NCBI RefSeq assembly: GCF_003458415.1
Contig: NZ_QRUF01000003.1
Coordinates: forward strand, 1-64,000
Reading direction: 5' to 3'
DNA: 64,000 nucleotides
Source: Collinsella sp. AF25-2LB
GTDB taxonomy: Bacteria > Actinomycetota > Coriobacteriia > Coriobacteriales > Coriobacteriaceae
Made by a program: the position numbers and the translations under genes. This document shows, in pieces, positions 44,645-55,632 of the stretch (position 1 is its first letter; every line of letters begins with the position of its first letter). A model generated the notes under the pieces. It was not told the DNA's origin, did no database searches, and worked only from the letters and a program-made list of their open reading frames with translations.

Positions 44645-44689
44645 AATAAACACCCCAGCGAGAGCCGAGTCGCCGCTGGGGTGTTTATT
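44645..44689. terminator. 16-bp hairpin between tRNA-Ile and tRNA-Ala
   Basis: AATAAACACCCCAGCG and CGCTGGGGTGTTTATT pair perfectly. Only short T runs follow, so it could be a weak or bidirectional terminator, or a processing signal. Confidence 0.6.
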
Positions 44690-44700
44690 ACTGTCTCCGT

Positions 44701-44776
44701 GGGGGTTTAGCTCAGCTGGGAGAGCGCGGGCTTTGCAAGCCTGAGGTCAGGGGTTCGATCCCCCTAACCTCCACCA
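44701..44776 (+). tRNA. tRNA-Ala (anticodon TGC)
   Basis: The 76-nt cloverleaf has acceptor GGGGGTT pairing with AACCTCC (one G-T pair), anticodon loop TTTGCAA and an encoded CCA. It is 4 bp from the next tRNA-Ile, as in rRNA spacers, although no rRNA is present in the window. Confidence 0.97.
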
Positions 44777-44780
44777 TGAT

Positions 44781-44857
44781 GGACCTGTAGCTCAGTTGGT
44801 TAGAGCGTCCGGCTGATAACCGGGAGGTCACAAGTTCGAATCTTGTCAGGTCCACCA
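44781..44857 (+). tRNA. tRNA-Ile (anticodon GAT), second copy
   Basis: This is an exact 77-nt repeat of the tRNA at 44557, so the locus carries a recent duplication around tRNA-Ala. Confidence 0.97.
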
Positions 44858-44870
44858 TCAAAACTGTGAA

Positions 44871-44902
44871 GAGCCCTGGGGCGTTGCCTCGGGGCTTTTT
44901 TC
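44871..44902 (+). terminator. Terminator of the tRNA cluster
   Basis: GAGCCC and a few inner bases pair with GGGGCT, followed by six T. Confidence 0.75.
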
Positions 44903-45016
44903 TTGTCTGTGATAAATCTCATTTTGGTTTTGTGTTCTGTGCGAAAGATTGGGTAGTATAGCTATTCAATGCGGCGACCCTGCCGCGTGTTAACCGCTAC
45001 ATACCGGAGGTGTTCC

Positions 45017-45517
45017 ATGGTTCGCGTCGACATAGAGACCATCGTCATGGCCGCCGGTCCCGTGCCATCGCTTATTGTGCTTCGCGAGCGCTGCGGCAAG
45101 TCGGATTCGACGGCGCCCCTGCGTTCGCTTTCCATTCAGACCGGCTCGTTTGAGGCCGCGGCCATTAGCCGTGGCATCGATAGCGGTCGCGCCGAGCGCC
45201 CGATAACGCATGACCTGCTGCTTGACACCGTCGATGCCCTGGGCGCCAAGCTCGAGCGCATCGAGATCGTTCGTGCCGAGCCGCCGGTGTTCTATGCGAC
45301 GATTGTTGTGCTGGTCGATGGTGACGAGCGCAAGATTGACGCCCGCCCCAGCGACGCCATTGCCCTTGCCGTGCGCAGCAATGCCCCCATGTTTGTGGAG
45401 GACGACATCATGAATCGCCTGGGTACCGTTTCTGCCCATGCCGAGGAAGTTGACGACGAGCAGGAGTTCGAGAAGTTCGACGAGTTCGTCCATACGCTCT
45501 CCCCCGATGATTTCTAA
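45017..45517 (+). CDS. Bifunctional nuclease family protein (DUF151)
   Basis: From ATG 45017 (GGAGG ahead) the protein is 166 residues. It shows the DUF151 fold: RSLSIQTGSFEAAAISRGI, ITHDLLLDTVDALGAKLERI, KIDARPSDAIALAVRSNAPMF. The family is named for a bifunctional nuclease in plants and is common in Actinobacteria with unclear function. It is followed without a gap by a small membrane protein gene. The C-terminal tail is acidic (EEVDDEQEFEKFDEF). Confidence 0.9.
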   Translation: MVRVDIETIVMAAGPVPSLIVLRERCGKSDSTAPLRSLSIQTGSFEAAAISRGIDSGRAERPITHDLLLDTVDALGAKLERIEIVRAEPPVFYATIVVLVDGDERKIDARPSDAIALAVRSNAPMFVEDDIMNRLGTVSAHAEEVDDEQEFEKFDEFVHTLSPDDF

Positions 45518-45904
45518 ATGTCTGGCACGCGAGCGGAGAGGTCGCTGATGGGTACCCGCGTATCGGCTGAGGCGGCGGCCATTGCGCGCGAGGCCCAGAT
45601 GCGCTCGGAGGCTTCTGAGGCGGCTCGCATTGCCTATGTGACGCAGGCCCGCACGCTTCGCGAGCGCCGCGGCTCGTTTATCAAGATGGTTGTCGTCTCC
45701 GCCCTTGTCGCGGTAATCTGCTCGCGCCTTCGTGGTACAGTTGGTGCGCTTGGGTTTTCGATTTCAACAGGCTTGGTAATCTGGGGTGTGGTCGATGCGG
45801 TCATGCTGACCAACCAGATCAAGGTACTCGACAAGCGCGCGATGGATATGATGCGCGCCCGCGACGCTGCCGCCAAGATCGCTGCCGAGGCACAGGAACT
45901 GTAA
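45518..45904 (+). CDS. Small membrane protein (unknown)
   Basis: The 128-residue protein starts immediately after the previous stop. It has an Ala/Arg/Glu-rich helical N terminus, two hydrophobic segments (about 56-70 and 75-97) and an Ala-rich helical C terminus. No family is recognised. Co-transcription with the DUF151 gene is likely. Confidence 0.75.
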   Translation: MSGTRAERSLMGTRVSAEAAAIAREAQMRSEASEAARIAYVTQARTLRERRGSFIKMVVVSALVAVICSRLRGTVGALGFSISTGLVIWGVVDAVMLTNQIKVLDKRAMDMMRARDAAAKIAAEAQEL

Positions 45905-45934
45905 CGACGCCAGACTCGATGGGAAGGTCTAAAG

Positions 45935-46384
45935 ATGGCACAGGATATGCAGGACGCCGGTAACGTCTCCGCCGAGCTCGACGCCATGGTGTGCGATCTG
46001 ATCGGCGCGTTCTTGGACGACCTTGCCGCCGGCGAGAATCCGGGCGTAGTTGTGGCGATCGAGGACGCTGCTTCCAACCGATATCTGGCGGCGCTCGACG
46101 AAGATGGCGAGGAGGCATGCCTCGAGGCTGCCACCAACTTTATCTCCGAGCACAAGATGGGTCTTAAGGACGAGGGGCTGGGCCGCATCGCCCGCTATGC
46201 CATCGGCTACACCGGTTGTGTCGAAATTGACGGCGGCTATCACGACGCCCTGCTCGTGAGCTTCTTCGAAACCACGCTCGAGAGCGGTTTTTCGGCATAC
46301 GTGCTGTATGAGGGCATGGGTGCCGGCGATGGTTTTATGTGGAGCGACCCTGAACCTGCAGGTGAGGAAACCCCTCTCATCTAA
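45935..46384 (+). CDS. Uncharacterised acidic protein
   Basis: The 149-residue soluble, acidic protein (e.g. IGAFLDDLAAGENPGVVVAI and ALLVSFFETTLESGFSAYVL) shows no known motif. It lies 30 bp after the small membrane protein gene and before typA. A good AAGGTC-type ribosome-binding site precedes it. It may be an actinobacterial conserved hypothetical; no function is proposed. Confidence 0.75.
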   Translation: MAQDMQDAGNVSAELDAMVCDLIGAFLDDLAAGENPGVVVAIEDAASNRYLAALDEDGEEACLEAATNFISEHKMGLKDEGLGRIARYAIGYTGCVEIDGGYHDALLVSFFETTLESGFSAYVLYEGMGAGDGFMWSDPEPAGEETPLI

Positions 46385-46501
46385 AATCGCTAAAATAAAC
46401 GAGTTTTCGGTAAAAGGCTCAATATTCCCGCTGAGCGTTGTGTCGCTGGGCGGGCCGCATACGCGTGCCGTTTGTATATGGATAGAAGATAGGGGAACTA
46501 C

Positions 46502-48340
<1,839 letters not shown>

Positions 48341-48368
48341 GCGCTGGGGCTTATAACCGCCAATAAGA

Positions 48369-48402
48369 AAGGGCGTCGACCGCGATGGTCGGCGCCCTTT
48401 TT
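48369..48402 (+). terminator. Terminator of typA
   Basis: AAGGGCGTCGACC and GGTCGGCGCCCTT pair with one mismatch, followed by TTTTT. Confidence 0.9.
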
Positions 48403-48431
48403 GGTGCAAGGGGGACGGGTCCGTTTGCACC
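48403..48431. repeat. Short inverted repeat GGTGCAA...TTTGCACC, left of the pilin locus
   Basis: GGTGCAA and TTGCACC pair with a G/C-rich loop. A close relative lies at 54314-54342 on the other side of the two pilin genes. The rest of 48432-48766 is AT-rich with no gene; it must carry the promoter of the pilin genes, but I cannot place it. Confidence 0.6.
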
Positions 48432-48766
48432 ACGGTGGAGGAGGTTATCCCCCCCCCGGCTGTTTTTCAGGCAAAGTTAAGTTGTTTAAACATATACACG
48501 AATCATTGAAATACAACCGCTTTGATACAAAACTGTCACAGGTAAATATCAACTGGTATTAAATTAAAAGACCTCTTTACCTGCGGTTTACATGACTGGT
48601 ATCTATATTGTATTTTATGCATTGTGGCATAGACGAACCGTCTTAGAAGTTGCTCCCCAATGGGTTCTTGCAATGCGCTAGGTAGGTTCTCGTTGATGTT
48701 GGGGTTTGTGTTCGATCCGACGATTCGCCGTATTCCACAACGTGTTGTAGGAATTAGGGGACAACT

Positions 48767-51700
48767 ATGGACACACACCGCTCACGGTCGCTGGGTATGG
48801 CGGCCCTGATCTTCATTTTAATTAGCCTCACCGTCGCAGTTTTCCACGGCGCAGCCCCCGTGCGCGCCGATGACGTGACGACGCCGACGCCGATTGAGAT
48901 CAACGGTGATACGGCAACGGTTGAGGTCAAGCTGTATACCGATGAGAACCATACTCAAGAGCTCAATGGCGCCGTAACGTCTACTTCGAAGCTCTATGGA
49001 GCTTTTTCGGCACAATTCAAAAGCGGCGAGGCGCCTTCGCCCGAGAACTATATCGCTGTCTATGAGCTTCCCGGCACCATCGTCGTTGACGATAACGCCG
49101 GTGGCAACCTCATGGAGGGCCCGGAGGCGACCGCTGACAAGGCTGGCACGTGGAAAATCGAGGACAATAAGATCATCTTTACGTTTGATAAGAGCTGGCT
49201 TGACAAAAACCCTGCGGAAATTTTTGTCGGAGCCAATTTTTCATTTGAGTTAGCAAATAAGAACGCTGGCTCGGACAGCAGTACACCTATCAAGTTCCCC
49301 GGTGCGGGATCAATCAATATTCCAACTACGGATGGCGCCGTCAAAGGGGAGAAATCGGGAGCCTTCTCCCAGGGAGCCGACGGCGTGGCCAAGGTCACCT
49401 GGTCTGTTAAGCTCACCGTCGAGTCGTACGCTACGAACGTCAAGTTTACTGACAGCCTAGGCGACAACTTTGAGTTTGTGGACGGCAGCTTCACGCTCGA
49501 TGGCAAGAAGCTCGGCCCGCAGCCAACGATCAACGGTCAGATTGCGACTCTCGACACCTTAGGCAACGTTTCCCAGGGGGAGCACACGATTGCCTATGAG
49601 ACGAAACTGAAGAGAAGCGTTTCGGTTAACAATGGCGAGTTCATCGATGAGCAGGAAGCGTCTAAGAACACGGCAACGTGGGAGTGGGGCGGCTTGAGCA
49701 ATCGCCAGAGCGGCTCCGTGACTGCTGCTCCCAGCAAGTTTCGTTACGACATGATCAACAAGTCCAACGGCTCGGGTACACCGTCCGACATCACGTGGAC
49801 GGTCACGCTCAACCAAGGCGAGATCAAGGCCGACATGAGCGGCTACAAGTTCACCGATACGCTTGACGATAAGCAGGCCTATATGGGGAGCTACACGGTT
49901 TACAAGGGCAGCTCGGGGTCGGAGGTTCTTCCGGGCGGCGTGCTTGACTCGTCGCAGAGCTCGTTTACCTACACATTCCCGACCGATCTTGTCGACAAGT
50001 ACGCCACCTACCGCATCGTCTATCACACAAAGATGAACGATACGAGCTCGTACGATACCGTGCATAACGACGCGGCCATCGAGCGCGAAGGCTCCGTTTC
50101 CGGTACCGATGAAGGCAGTTTCACGCCGCAGCTGACGGGTGTTGTGCCGATCACCAAGAGGCTCGTGAGATCCGATGAGGCGGCGACGACGGGCAGGGCG
50201 ACATGGGAGACGAAGGTCGCGCTGAAGGCGATCGTCAATGCGGTCCATCCAGGCGAGGTGACGGTGAAGGACACGTTTCAGTCGGCATGGTCGCAGAAAC
50301 TCGGTGTCGACGAAAGCTCCATTACCATTAAAATCGGCAATACCGAGCTGGTTCCGGGCACCGACTGGAGACCAACGACCAGCTATCCGGGTAATGAAAC
50401 AAAGAAAAACTACGACCTCAAAATCATCGTTACCGACAAAGTGAAAGCCGCTCTCGAGAACGAGGACTACGCCGTTATCACCTACAACACCACATCAGAA
50501 GCGCTGTCGGGCTGGTACTCAAACTTTGCGTCGGTCAGCGCGCCGGGCCTGAAATTACAGCGGTCGTTCACCGAACCCGTCAAGTACGTTGTCAACCAAG
50601 AAACGAAGCCTGCGGTCGAGAAGCCGAAAGCGGAGTCGAAGGTGTCTTGGGTTGAGAACTTCGATTGGCATACCGTTAACGGCTCGGATGAGAAGGGCGC
50701 CTGGATCGTCGACTGGACGGTGTATGCAAACCGCCAAAAGGGTAATAAGGGCGCAAATGGCGAGTTCGAATGCTTTGGAGCTGGAAAGCTGGGCGGGAAA
50801 CCGCTGAATATCGTTGATAGCCTTCCGGATGGTATGAGCTATGTCGCGAATTCCGCAAAGTTCACGCTCGTGCAGAATCCCTACGAAGAGCATACGGGGC
50901 TTGGTCGCGGAAGTGAGGCCAAGACGGTCGTTGATAATCAACAGCTTGCCACCGACAACGTCAGCAGCGCCGGCAATACGGTCACTTTCTCCATCCCCAC
51001 AACTGGGCTTGGCGACTATGCCGGCTATGCGAAGCTCACATACAAAACAGCGGTCAAGCGCAGCGAGCTCGATGTCTCTAAGAATGAGGTGAAGTTCACC
51101 AACTCGGCAAGCGCCGAGTCGGGAGACAAGAAATTCGATACCGGTAGCGGCACCGTCACCATCAAGAACAACGTCATCAAAAAGACTGGTGAGCAAGTCA
51201 GTAATAGCAACCGTATTAAGTACACCATTCTTGTTAACGAGTCTGGCGTTGCCCTTAAGAATGGCACTGACTTCCTCGAGCTCGTGGACACCATGGATGC
51301 CGAGTGCACGCTGGTGCCGTCGACGCTTAAGGTCTATGAGTGCGTGAACGGTGCCTGGTCACCGCTGACTGATAAGGACTATTCGTCGAAGATGGAACAA
51401 GTCAAGGATGAATCTGGCTCGCGTACGAAGTTGACTCTTGAGGTGCCCGACGAGAAATACCTCAAGGTCGAGTACGAAGTTATCCCGACCGGAAACCCCG
51501 GTGAAGAGGTGTCTCTTTCCAATACCGCCGAGCTTACGGGTGTGACGGAAGGCTCGGCGATCGACGAGCAAAAATGGACCATCCAGAGCGCTTCTGCCAG
51601 TGCGGGCGGCAACGGCTACGATATCACGATGACCAAATACGATGCGCAGCAGGTCGGTGCTACGCTCAAAGGGGCGGAGTTCACGCTCTACAGCGTGAAT

Positions 51701-52513
51701 ATGGACCAGGTTGCGGATGACGGAAATGTAGAGAACGCCAGAACGCCGTTTTACGAGGCCGCGACCGACGACAACGGCAAAATCTCGTTCGGCACAAGCG
51801 ACAAGAAGATGAGTAATTGCGTGCTCTACCAGCTCGTGGAGACCAAGGCGCCTGTTGGCTATGCCAAGGCCGATCCCACGTGGATCATGCTCAAGGGCAG
51901 CGCGAGCGAAGAGGATTATCAGGCTGCGCTAACTAAGGCAAAGGACATCGTCGACGGTGCGGAGATCATCGACGATACAAAGAAGGACGAGATCTGGGTC
52001 TACGACAACCGCATGACGGGCAAGGCGGTCATTAACGCAAAGAAGGTGCTCAAAGGTGGAACGTTCAAGGAGGGGCAGTTCTCGTTTGCGCTTAAGGATG
52101 GCGACGACAGGGTGCTCCAGACGGTGACCAATGATGCCGCGGGCAACGTCTCCTTCAACGTCGACTACAACAAGGCCGGCACCTATACTTACACCATCTC
52201 CGAGGTTGTTCCCGAGGGCGCCGACGAGAACAACGTCAAGGACCACATCACCTACGACACAGTCGGGCACAATGTCACGGTTAATGTGACTATCGACAAT
52301 AAAAATGAGCAGCTCGACACCGTCGTCAAGTATGATGATGACTCCCAGGTGCCGCCGACTTTTATCAACAAGTATTCGACCACGCTTCCTGAGGCGGGCG
52401 GGGCTGGCTTGACTATGACGTATCTGGCTGGTGCATCGCTGCTGTGTTTTGCTGCGACATGGATGCATGCTCGTCGCCATCGCGATCGGGATCGAGGTGG
52501 TAGCCGTGAGTAG
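48767..52513 (+). CDS. Large sortase-anchored adhesin (LPEAG), Cna/SpaA/pilin-type
   Basis: The 1248-residue protein has a signal peptide (cleavage near residue 35) and several beta-sandwich domains of the adhesin type (VTWSVKLTVESYATNVKFTD, repeats of WTVTLNQGE-like strands). A SpaA-type E-box domain (YQLVETKAPVGY) and a Spy0128-like isopeptide domain (VINAKKVLKGGTFKEGQFSF to TYTISEVVPEG) follow. The sorting signal is LPEAG (1207-1211), a hydrophobic span and an Arg-rich tail. The rare LPEAG instead of LPXTG suggests a dedicated sortase, none of which is in the window. It overlaps the next pilin-like gene by eight bases. Confidence 0.9.
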   Translation: MDTHRSRSLGMAALIFILISLTVAVFHGAAPVRADDVTTPTPIEINGDTATVEVKLYTDENHTQELNGAVTSTSKLYGAFSAQFKSGEAPSPENYIAVYELPGTIVVDDNAGGNLMEGPEATADKAGTWKIEDNKIIFTFDKSWLDKNPAEIFVGANFSFELANKNAGSDSSTPIKFPGAGSINIPTTDGAVKGEKSGAFSQGADGVAKVTWSVKLTVESYATNVKFTDSLGDNFEFVDGSFTLDGKKLGPQPTINGQIATLDTLGNVSQGEHTIAYETKLKRSVSVNNGEFIDEQEASKNTATWEWGGLSNRQSGSVTAAPSKFRYDMINKSNGSGTPSDITWTVTLNQGEIKADMSGYKFTDTLDDKQAYMGSYTVYKGSSGSEVLPGGVLDSSQSSFTYTFPTDLVDKYATYRIVYHTKMNDTSSYDTVHNDAAIEREGSVSGTDEGSFTPQLTGVVPITKRLVRSDEAATTGRATWETKVALKAIVNAVHPGEVTVKDTFQSAWSQKLGVDESSITIKIGNTELVPGTDWRPTTSYPGNETKKNYDLKIIVTDKVKAALENEDYAVITYNTTSEALSGWYSNFASVSAPGLKLQRSFTEPVKYVVNQETKPAVEKPKAESKVSWVENFDWHTVNGSDEKGAWIVDWTVYANRQKGNKGANGEFECFGAGKLGGKPLNIVDSLPDGMSYVANSAKFTLVQNPYEEHTGLGRGSEAKTVVDNQQLATDNVSSAGNTVTFSIPTTGLGDYAGYAKLTYKTAVKRSELDVSKNEVKFTNSASAESGDKKFDTGSGTVTIKNNVIKKTGEQVSNSNRIKYTILVNESGVALKNGTDFLELVDTMDAECTLVPSTLKVYECVNGAWSPLTDKDYSSKMEQVKDESGSRTKLTLEVPDEKYLKVEYEVIPTGNPGEEVSLSNTAELTGVTEGSAIDEQKWTIQSASASAGGNGYDITMTKYDAQQVGATLKGAEFTLYSVNMDQVADDGNVENARTPFYEAATDDNGKISFGTSDKKMSNCVLYQLVETKAPVGYAKADPTWIMLKGSASEEDYQAALTKAKDIVDGAEIIDDTKKDEIWVYDNRMTGKAVINAKKVLKGGTFKEGQFSFALKDGDDRVLQTVTNDAAGNVSFNVDYNKAGTYTYTISEVVPEGADENNVKDHITYDTVGHNVTVNVTIDNKNEQLDTVVKYDDDSQVPPTFINKYSTTLPEAGGAGLTMTYLAGASLLCFAATWMHARRHRDRDRGGSRE

Positions 52514-54152
52514 GCTTAACCGCCGCTTGTTAGCTGCCGCGACGATAATCATGGTCGCTATTCTGTCTTTCGCGATTGCCCCTGGGACGGTTCATGCTGC
52601 CGATACTGGTGCCATTACGGTGGACGGTACGGTTGCGACGCGGTATGACGCGTACCGGCTCTTTTTGGCGACCGTTGCCGACGATGACGATGCTGGCCAA
52701 AAAATTGCAACTGACGTAACGTGGGCGAATGACACGGTTCGTCAAACTGCTCTTTCGGTGCTACATGATGCGGGGCTCGATAGCTCGACATCGACGGCGC
52801 AAGAGGCTGCCGAATGGATGAATGCCGACGGGCACATGACGACCACGCTGACAGCAAAACTTGCCAGAGCAATTTGCAAAGTCGGCGTCCCTTCTGTGAC
52901 CCTTAACGCGGGCACGACGGCCGAGCTGCCCTGCGGCTACTGGCTCATCGTCGCCGACGACGAGGCCATTTCCCAGAACGAGGCCGGCACCGCGCCGATC
53001 ATGGCCCTGGTCGGCGGCGCCGCCGTCACCGTCAAGCCCAAGGCGGCGACGCCCAAGGTCCAAAAGCACGTGCTGGAGGACAGCACCGCCGCCTGGGGCA
53101 AGGCCGCCGACGCCACGGTCGGCGACGACCTGTACTGGCGCCTCTCGGCCACGGTCCCGGCGGGGCTCACCGCCTACGACACCTACACGGTGCAGTTCGT
53201 CGACACCATGGGCGCGGGGCTCGACCCCTCCAAGGTGGCCGCGAGCATGCGCGTGTACGCGGCGGCGGGCACGGACGGCGGCTTCGACGCCGTCTCGGCC
53301 GGTAAGGACGACCGTGTCGGCACCGAGCCCGCGAAGGGCTGGACCGATATCACGGCCCAGTGCGCCACCAAGGTAGCGGCGGACGGTAAGACCTTCACCG
53401 TGCGCACCGGCGACCTGATCGCCGCGCTCGGCGGGGCCGACGCCTTCACCGCGGGCGCCCGCGTGGTTGCTGTCTACAATGCGCCGTTGGGGGCCAACTG
53501 CAATCGAGGCGCCACCAAGGGCAACCCCAACGAGGTCTACCTGCGCTACCCGCGCTCTCCCCTCGCCGACCAGTCCGGCGACGTCGGATTCACCCGCACG
53601 CCGAGCGATGACGCGTGCGCCTACACCTGGGGTCTCAGTCTGATCAAGCGCTCAAGCTCGGACGATAAACCGATCGCGGGCGCCAAGCTGCGCATCATCG
53701 ATGACCGCGGGCGCATCCTAACGACTGACGGCTCGTGGTCGACGGATGCCGACGCTTGTGTCACCACGGGCGCGGACGGCCATGTGGAATTGACCGGTGC
53801 GGACGCGGACGTCTACACCGTCGAGGAAATCGCGGCACCCAAGGGCTACACCGCCTTTGGGGGCAAGCGTACGGTGACGGTTACGGCCGAGGGTCTGGAC
53901 GTTAAACAGGTGGCGGCCGCGAAGCCCAAGGTGACTGTATCGGTCGAAAGCCCTCTGCGGGTTGATGCAGCCGATGCCGGGACGGGTTCGATTGAACTGT
54001 CAGTGCTCAACACCCCAAGCAAAGAAGTAAGTCGAGGCTTTATGCCCTCGACGGGAGATAGAACGTTGGTGCTGGTGGCGGCTTTGGCTGCCATCGGAGT
54101 GGCGGCTATTGTCGCCGCGTTCGTCATCAAGCGAGGAGGAGGTCGCCGTTAA
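52506..54152 (+). CDS. Fimbrial isopeptide-forming protein (pilin-like, MPSTG anchor)
   Basis: From GTG 52506 (GAGGTGG ahead) the protein is 548 residues. It has a signal peptide (cleavage near VHA-AD), an N-terminal pilin domain with PKVQKHVLED-type Lys region, a FimA-like middle, a SpaA-type domain with E-box VEEIAAPKGY, then MPSTG (513-517), a hydrophobic span and KRGGGRR. It is probably the major subunit of a fimbria with the upstream adhesin as tip or ancillary protein. From about 52910 to 53640 codons are almost all G/C-ending, unlike the flanks, which suggests a recombined segment. Confidence 0.88.
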   Translation: MSRLNRRLLAAATIIMVAILSFAIAPGTVHAADTGAITVDGTVATRYDAYRLFLATVADDDDAGQKIATDVTWANDTVRQTALSVLHDAGLDSSTSTAQEAAEWMNADGHMTTTLTAKLARAICKVGVPSVTLNAGTTAELPCGYWLIVADDEAISQNEAGTAPIMALVGGAAVTVKPKAATPKVQKHVLEDSTAAWGKAADATVGDDLYWRLSATVPAGLTAYDTYTVQFVDTMGAGLDPSKVAASMRVYAAAGTDGGFDAVSAGKDDRVGTEPAKGWTDITAQCATKVAADGKTFTVRTGDLIAALGGADAFTAGARVVAVYNAPLGANCNRGATKGNPNEVYLRYPRSPLADQSGDVGFTRTPSDDACAYTWGLSLIKRSSSDDKPIAGAKLRIIDDRGRILTTDGSWSTDADACVTTGADGHVELTGADADVYTVEEIAAPKGYTAFGGKRTVTVTAEGLDVKQVAAAKPKVTVSVESPLRVDAADAGTGSIELSVLNTPSKEVSRGFMPSTGDRTLVLVAALAAIGVAAIVAAFVIKRGGGRR

Positions 54153-54268
54153 AAATAATTGCCCCCCTTGCTCAATGGCGTACTGCCTCCGTAACGAGTG
54201 ACGCGCAGGCCTACCGACCCGATGATCATTGGTTTTGAAAAAGTTACTAGAGAACCCTCCATGAAAAA

Positions 54269-54310
54269 GCGGGGCACCCGGTCGATGCGATCGGGTGCCC
54301 CGCCTCGTTT
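54269..54310 (+). terminator. Terminator of the pilin operon
   Basis: GCGGGGCACCCG and CGGGTGCCCCGC form a perfect 12-bp stem, followed by a weak T run. Confidence 0.8.
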
Positions 54311-54313
54311 GTT

Positions 54314-54373
54314 GGTGCAAAGTAACCTGACCCCTTTGCACCACCACAAAGGTGCCTGTCCCCTTTGTGGTGG
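54314..54373. repeat. Two tandem short inverted repeats right of the pilin locus
   Basis: GGTGCAAAG/CCTTTGCACC (54314-54342) overlaps by two bases CCACCACAAAGG/CCTTTGTGGTGG (54341-54373). Both have CCTG-type loops. The first resembles the repeat at 48403. They could be terminators of the convergent 54381 gene or a REP-type family. Confidence 0.65.
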
Positions 54374-54380
54374 TTGGCGG

Positions 54381-55526
54381 CTAAGCGGCGGGGAGTTCCG
54401 GCGTATTAGCCGGCTGTTGCGACTTGAGGTGGGCGTTGCGCCAGATGATTTGGATGATGTAGCCGAGTGTAAAGACGAAGGCCACGCCGCTGATGAAGTC
54501 GCCTACGAGGGGGATTGCCGTAAGCACGCCCGCGGCGATACCGCCCACGGCTGCCATGGCGTAGCGGTTCTGGTTGTGTCCGACCATGCGGGCGATTGCG
54601 CACCCAGCAAAGGCACTCGACACCAACGCGATGCCGATAACGCCGCACAAGAGGGCTCCGGCAAGCGACAGACCTGCGATAGAGATAATCAGCAGTAGGA
54701 CGGCGGGGGCGATAGCGATCGCACCCAGAAGACCGCTCACCCACAGAGGCATGGGACGCTGGTGGAGCATGCCGGCGGCGCCGGCGGTCGCGCGCGGAAA
54801 GACGAGCTCGAGCAGCAGAGCGACAAAGCAGGTCGAGAGGGCAGCGGCGACGATACCGCCGATGACATCGTTGGCGGTGGAAGTATCTTCGTTTTCGGTG
54901 CGGTCGATCTTGAGCGCGCCGACCTCGGCTCCCGCGGCGCGCTCGGGGTCCTCGGAGACGTGTGCATTCACGGTGCCGGTGATGTGGGCGTTCTTGCCCA
55001 GGATGAGCTTGTCGGCCCAGACCTCGACATCGCCCTCGACGGTGCCATCGATGGTCACCGTATCGCCCGCAAGCGCTGCCGACTTGGTAGAGCCGCGCAG
55101 GGCAACCGTCTCGCCTATCGCATAGAAACAGTTGGCGGTGCTGTCGGAATTGAGCACGACATGCTGACCGACGACCGTGACGCTGCCATCAACCGTGGTC
55201 TTGGCAATGTCGATGGTGCGCCCCGCAAGACGAATGGCGCCGCCCACCGTGCAGTCGCGGATCGAGAGAGTATCGCCCGCGGCGATGATATCGCGGTCGA
55301 TGGAGGTGTCGTCCAGGTTGAGGCTCTGACCTGCCCAGTACAGGTCACCTTCGACGCCGGACGGATTGGCGTCATTGTCGGTCGCAAGTACGTTGCCTGC
55401 GGTGTCCGTGCCGGCAAGGGCCGTAGCGGGAAGTGCGGTGAGCGCCAGAGCGATGAGCGCGAATAGGATGGTGATGCGGCCCCACGCTTTACTGCGTTGG
55501 GTCGACGGGAATTGATTGTGGGGCAT
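54381..55526 (-). CDS. Membrane protein with bactofilin-like repeat domain
   Basis: From ATG 55526 (AAGGA ahead) the protein is 381 residues. A signal peptide precedes a beta-helix-like region (repeats of the type GDTLSIRDCTVGGAIRLAG, VDGSVTVVGQHV, IDGTVEGDVEVWADKL) resembling polymer-forming bactofilins. Four or five TM segments follow in the second half. The extracellular bactofilin domain plus membrane part is a known architecture in Actinobacteria; its role is unknown. Confidence 0.75.
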   Translation of the reverse strand: MPHNQFPSTQRSKAWGRITILFALIALALTALPATALAGTDTAGNVLATDNDANPSGVEGDLYWAGQSLNLDDTSIDRDIIAAGDTLSIRDCTVGGAIRLAGRTIDIAKTTVDGSVTVVGQHVVLNSDSTANCFYAIGETVALRGSTKSAALAGDTVTIDGTVEGDVEVWADKLILGKNAHITGTVNAHVSEDPERAAGAEVGALKIDRTENEDTSTANDVIGGIVAAALSTCFVALLLELVFPRATAGAAGMLHQRPMPLWVSGLLGAIAIAPAVLLLIISIAGLSLAGALLCGVIGIALVSSAFAGCAIARMVGHNQNRYAMAAVGGIAAGVLTAIPLVGDFISGVAFVFTLGYIIQIIWRNAHLKSQQPANTPELPAA

Positions 55527-55632
55527 AGTGAATCCTTCGTCAGATGCTCGATATGCACCTAACAGGGTACCCAACGCGTGGGCGCTCTAAAAGAACCTCT
55601 CGGTTGCATTTCGAAGGATGAGCCCGCGCAAT

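Noticed and set aside
44701..44857. An rRNA operon fragment implied by the tRNA-Ile/Ala pair
   Set aside because: No 16S, 23S or 5S sequence is recognisable on either side.
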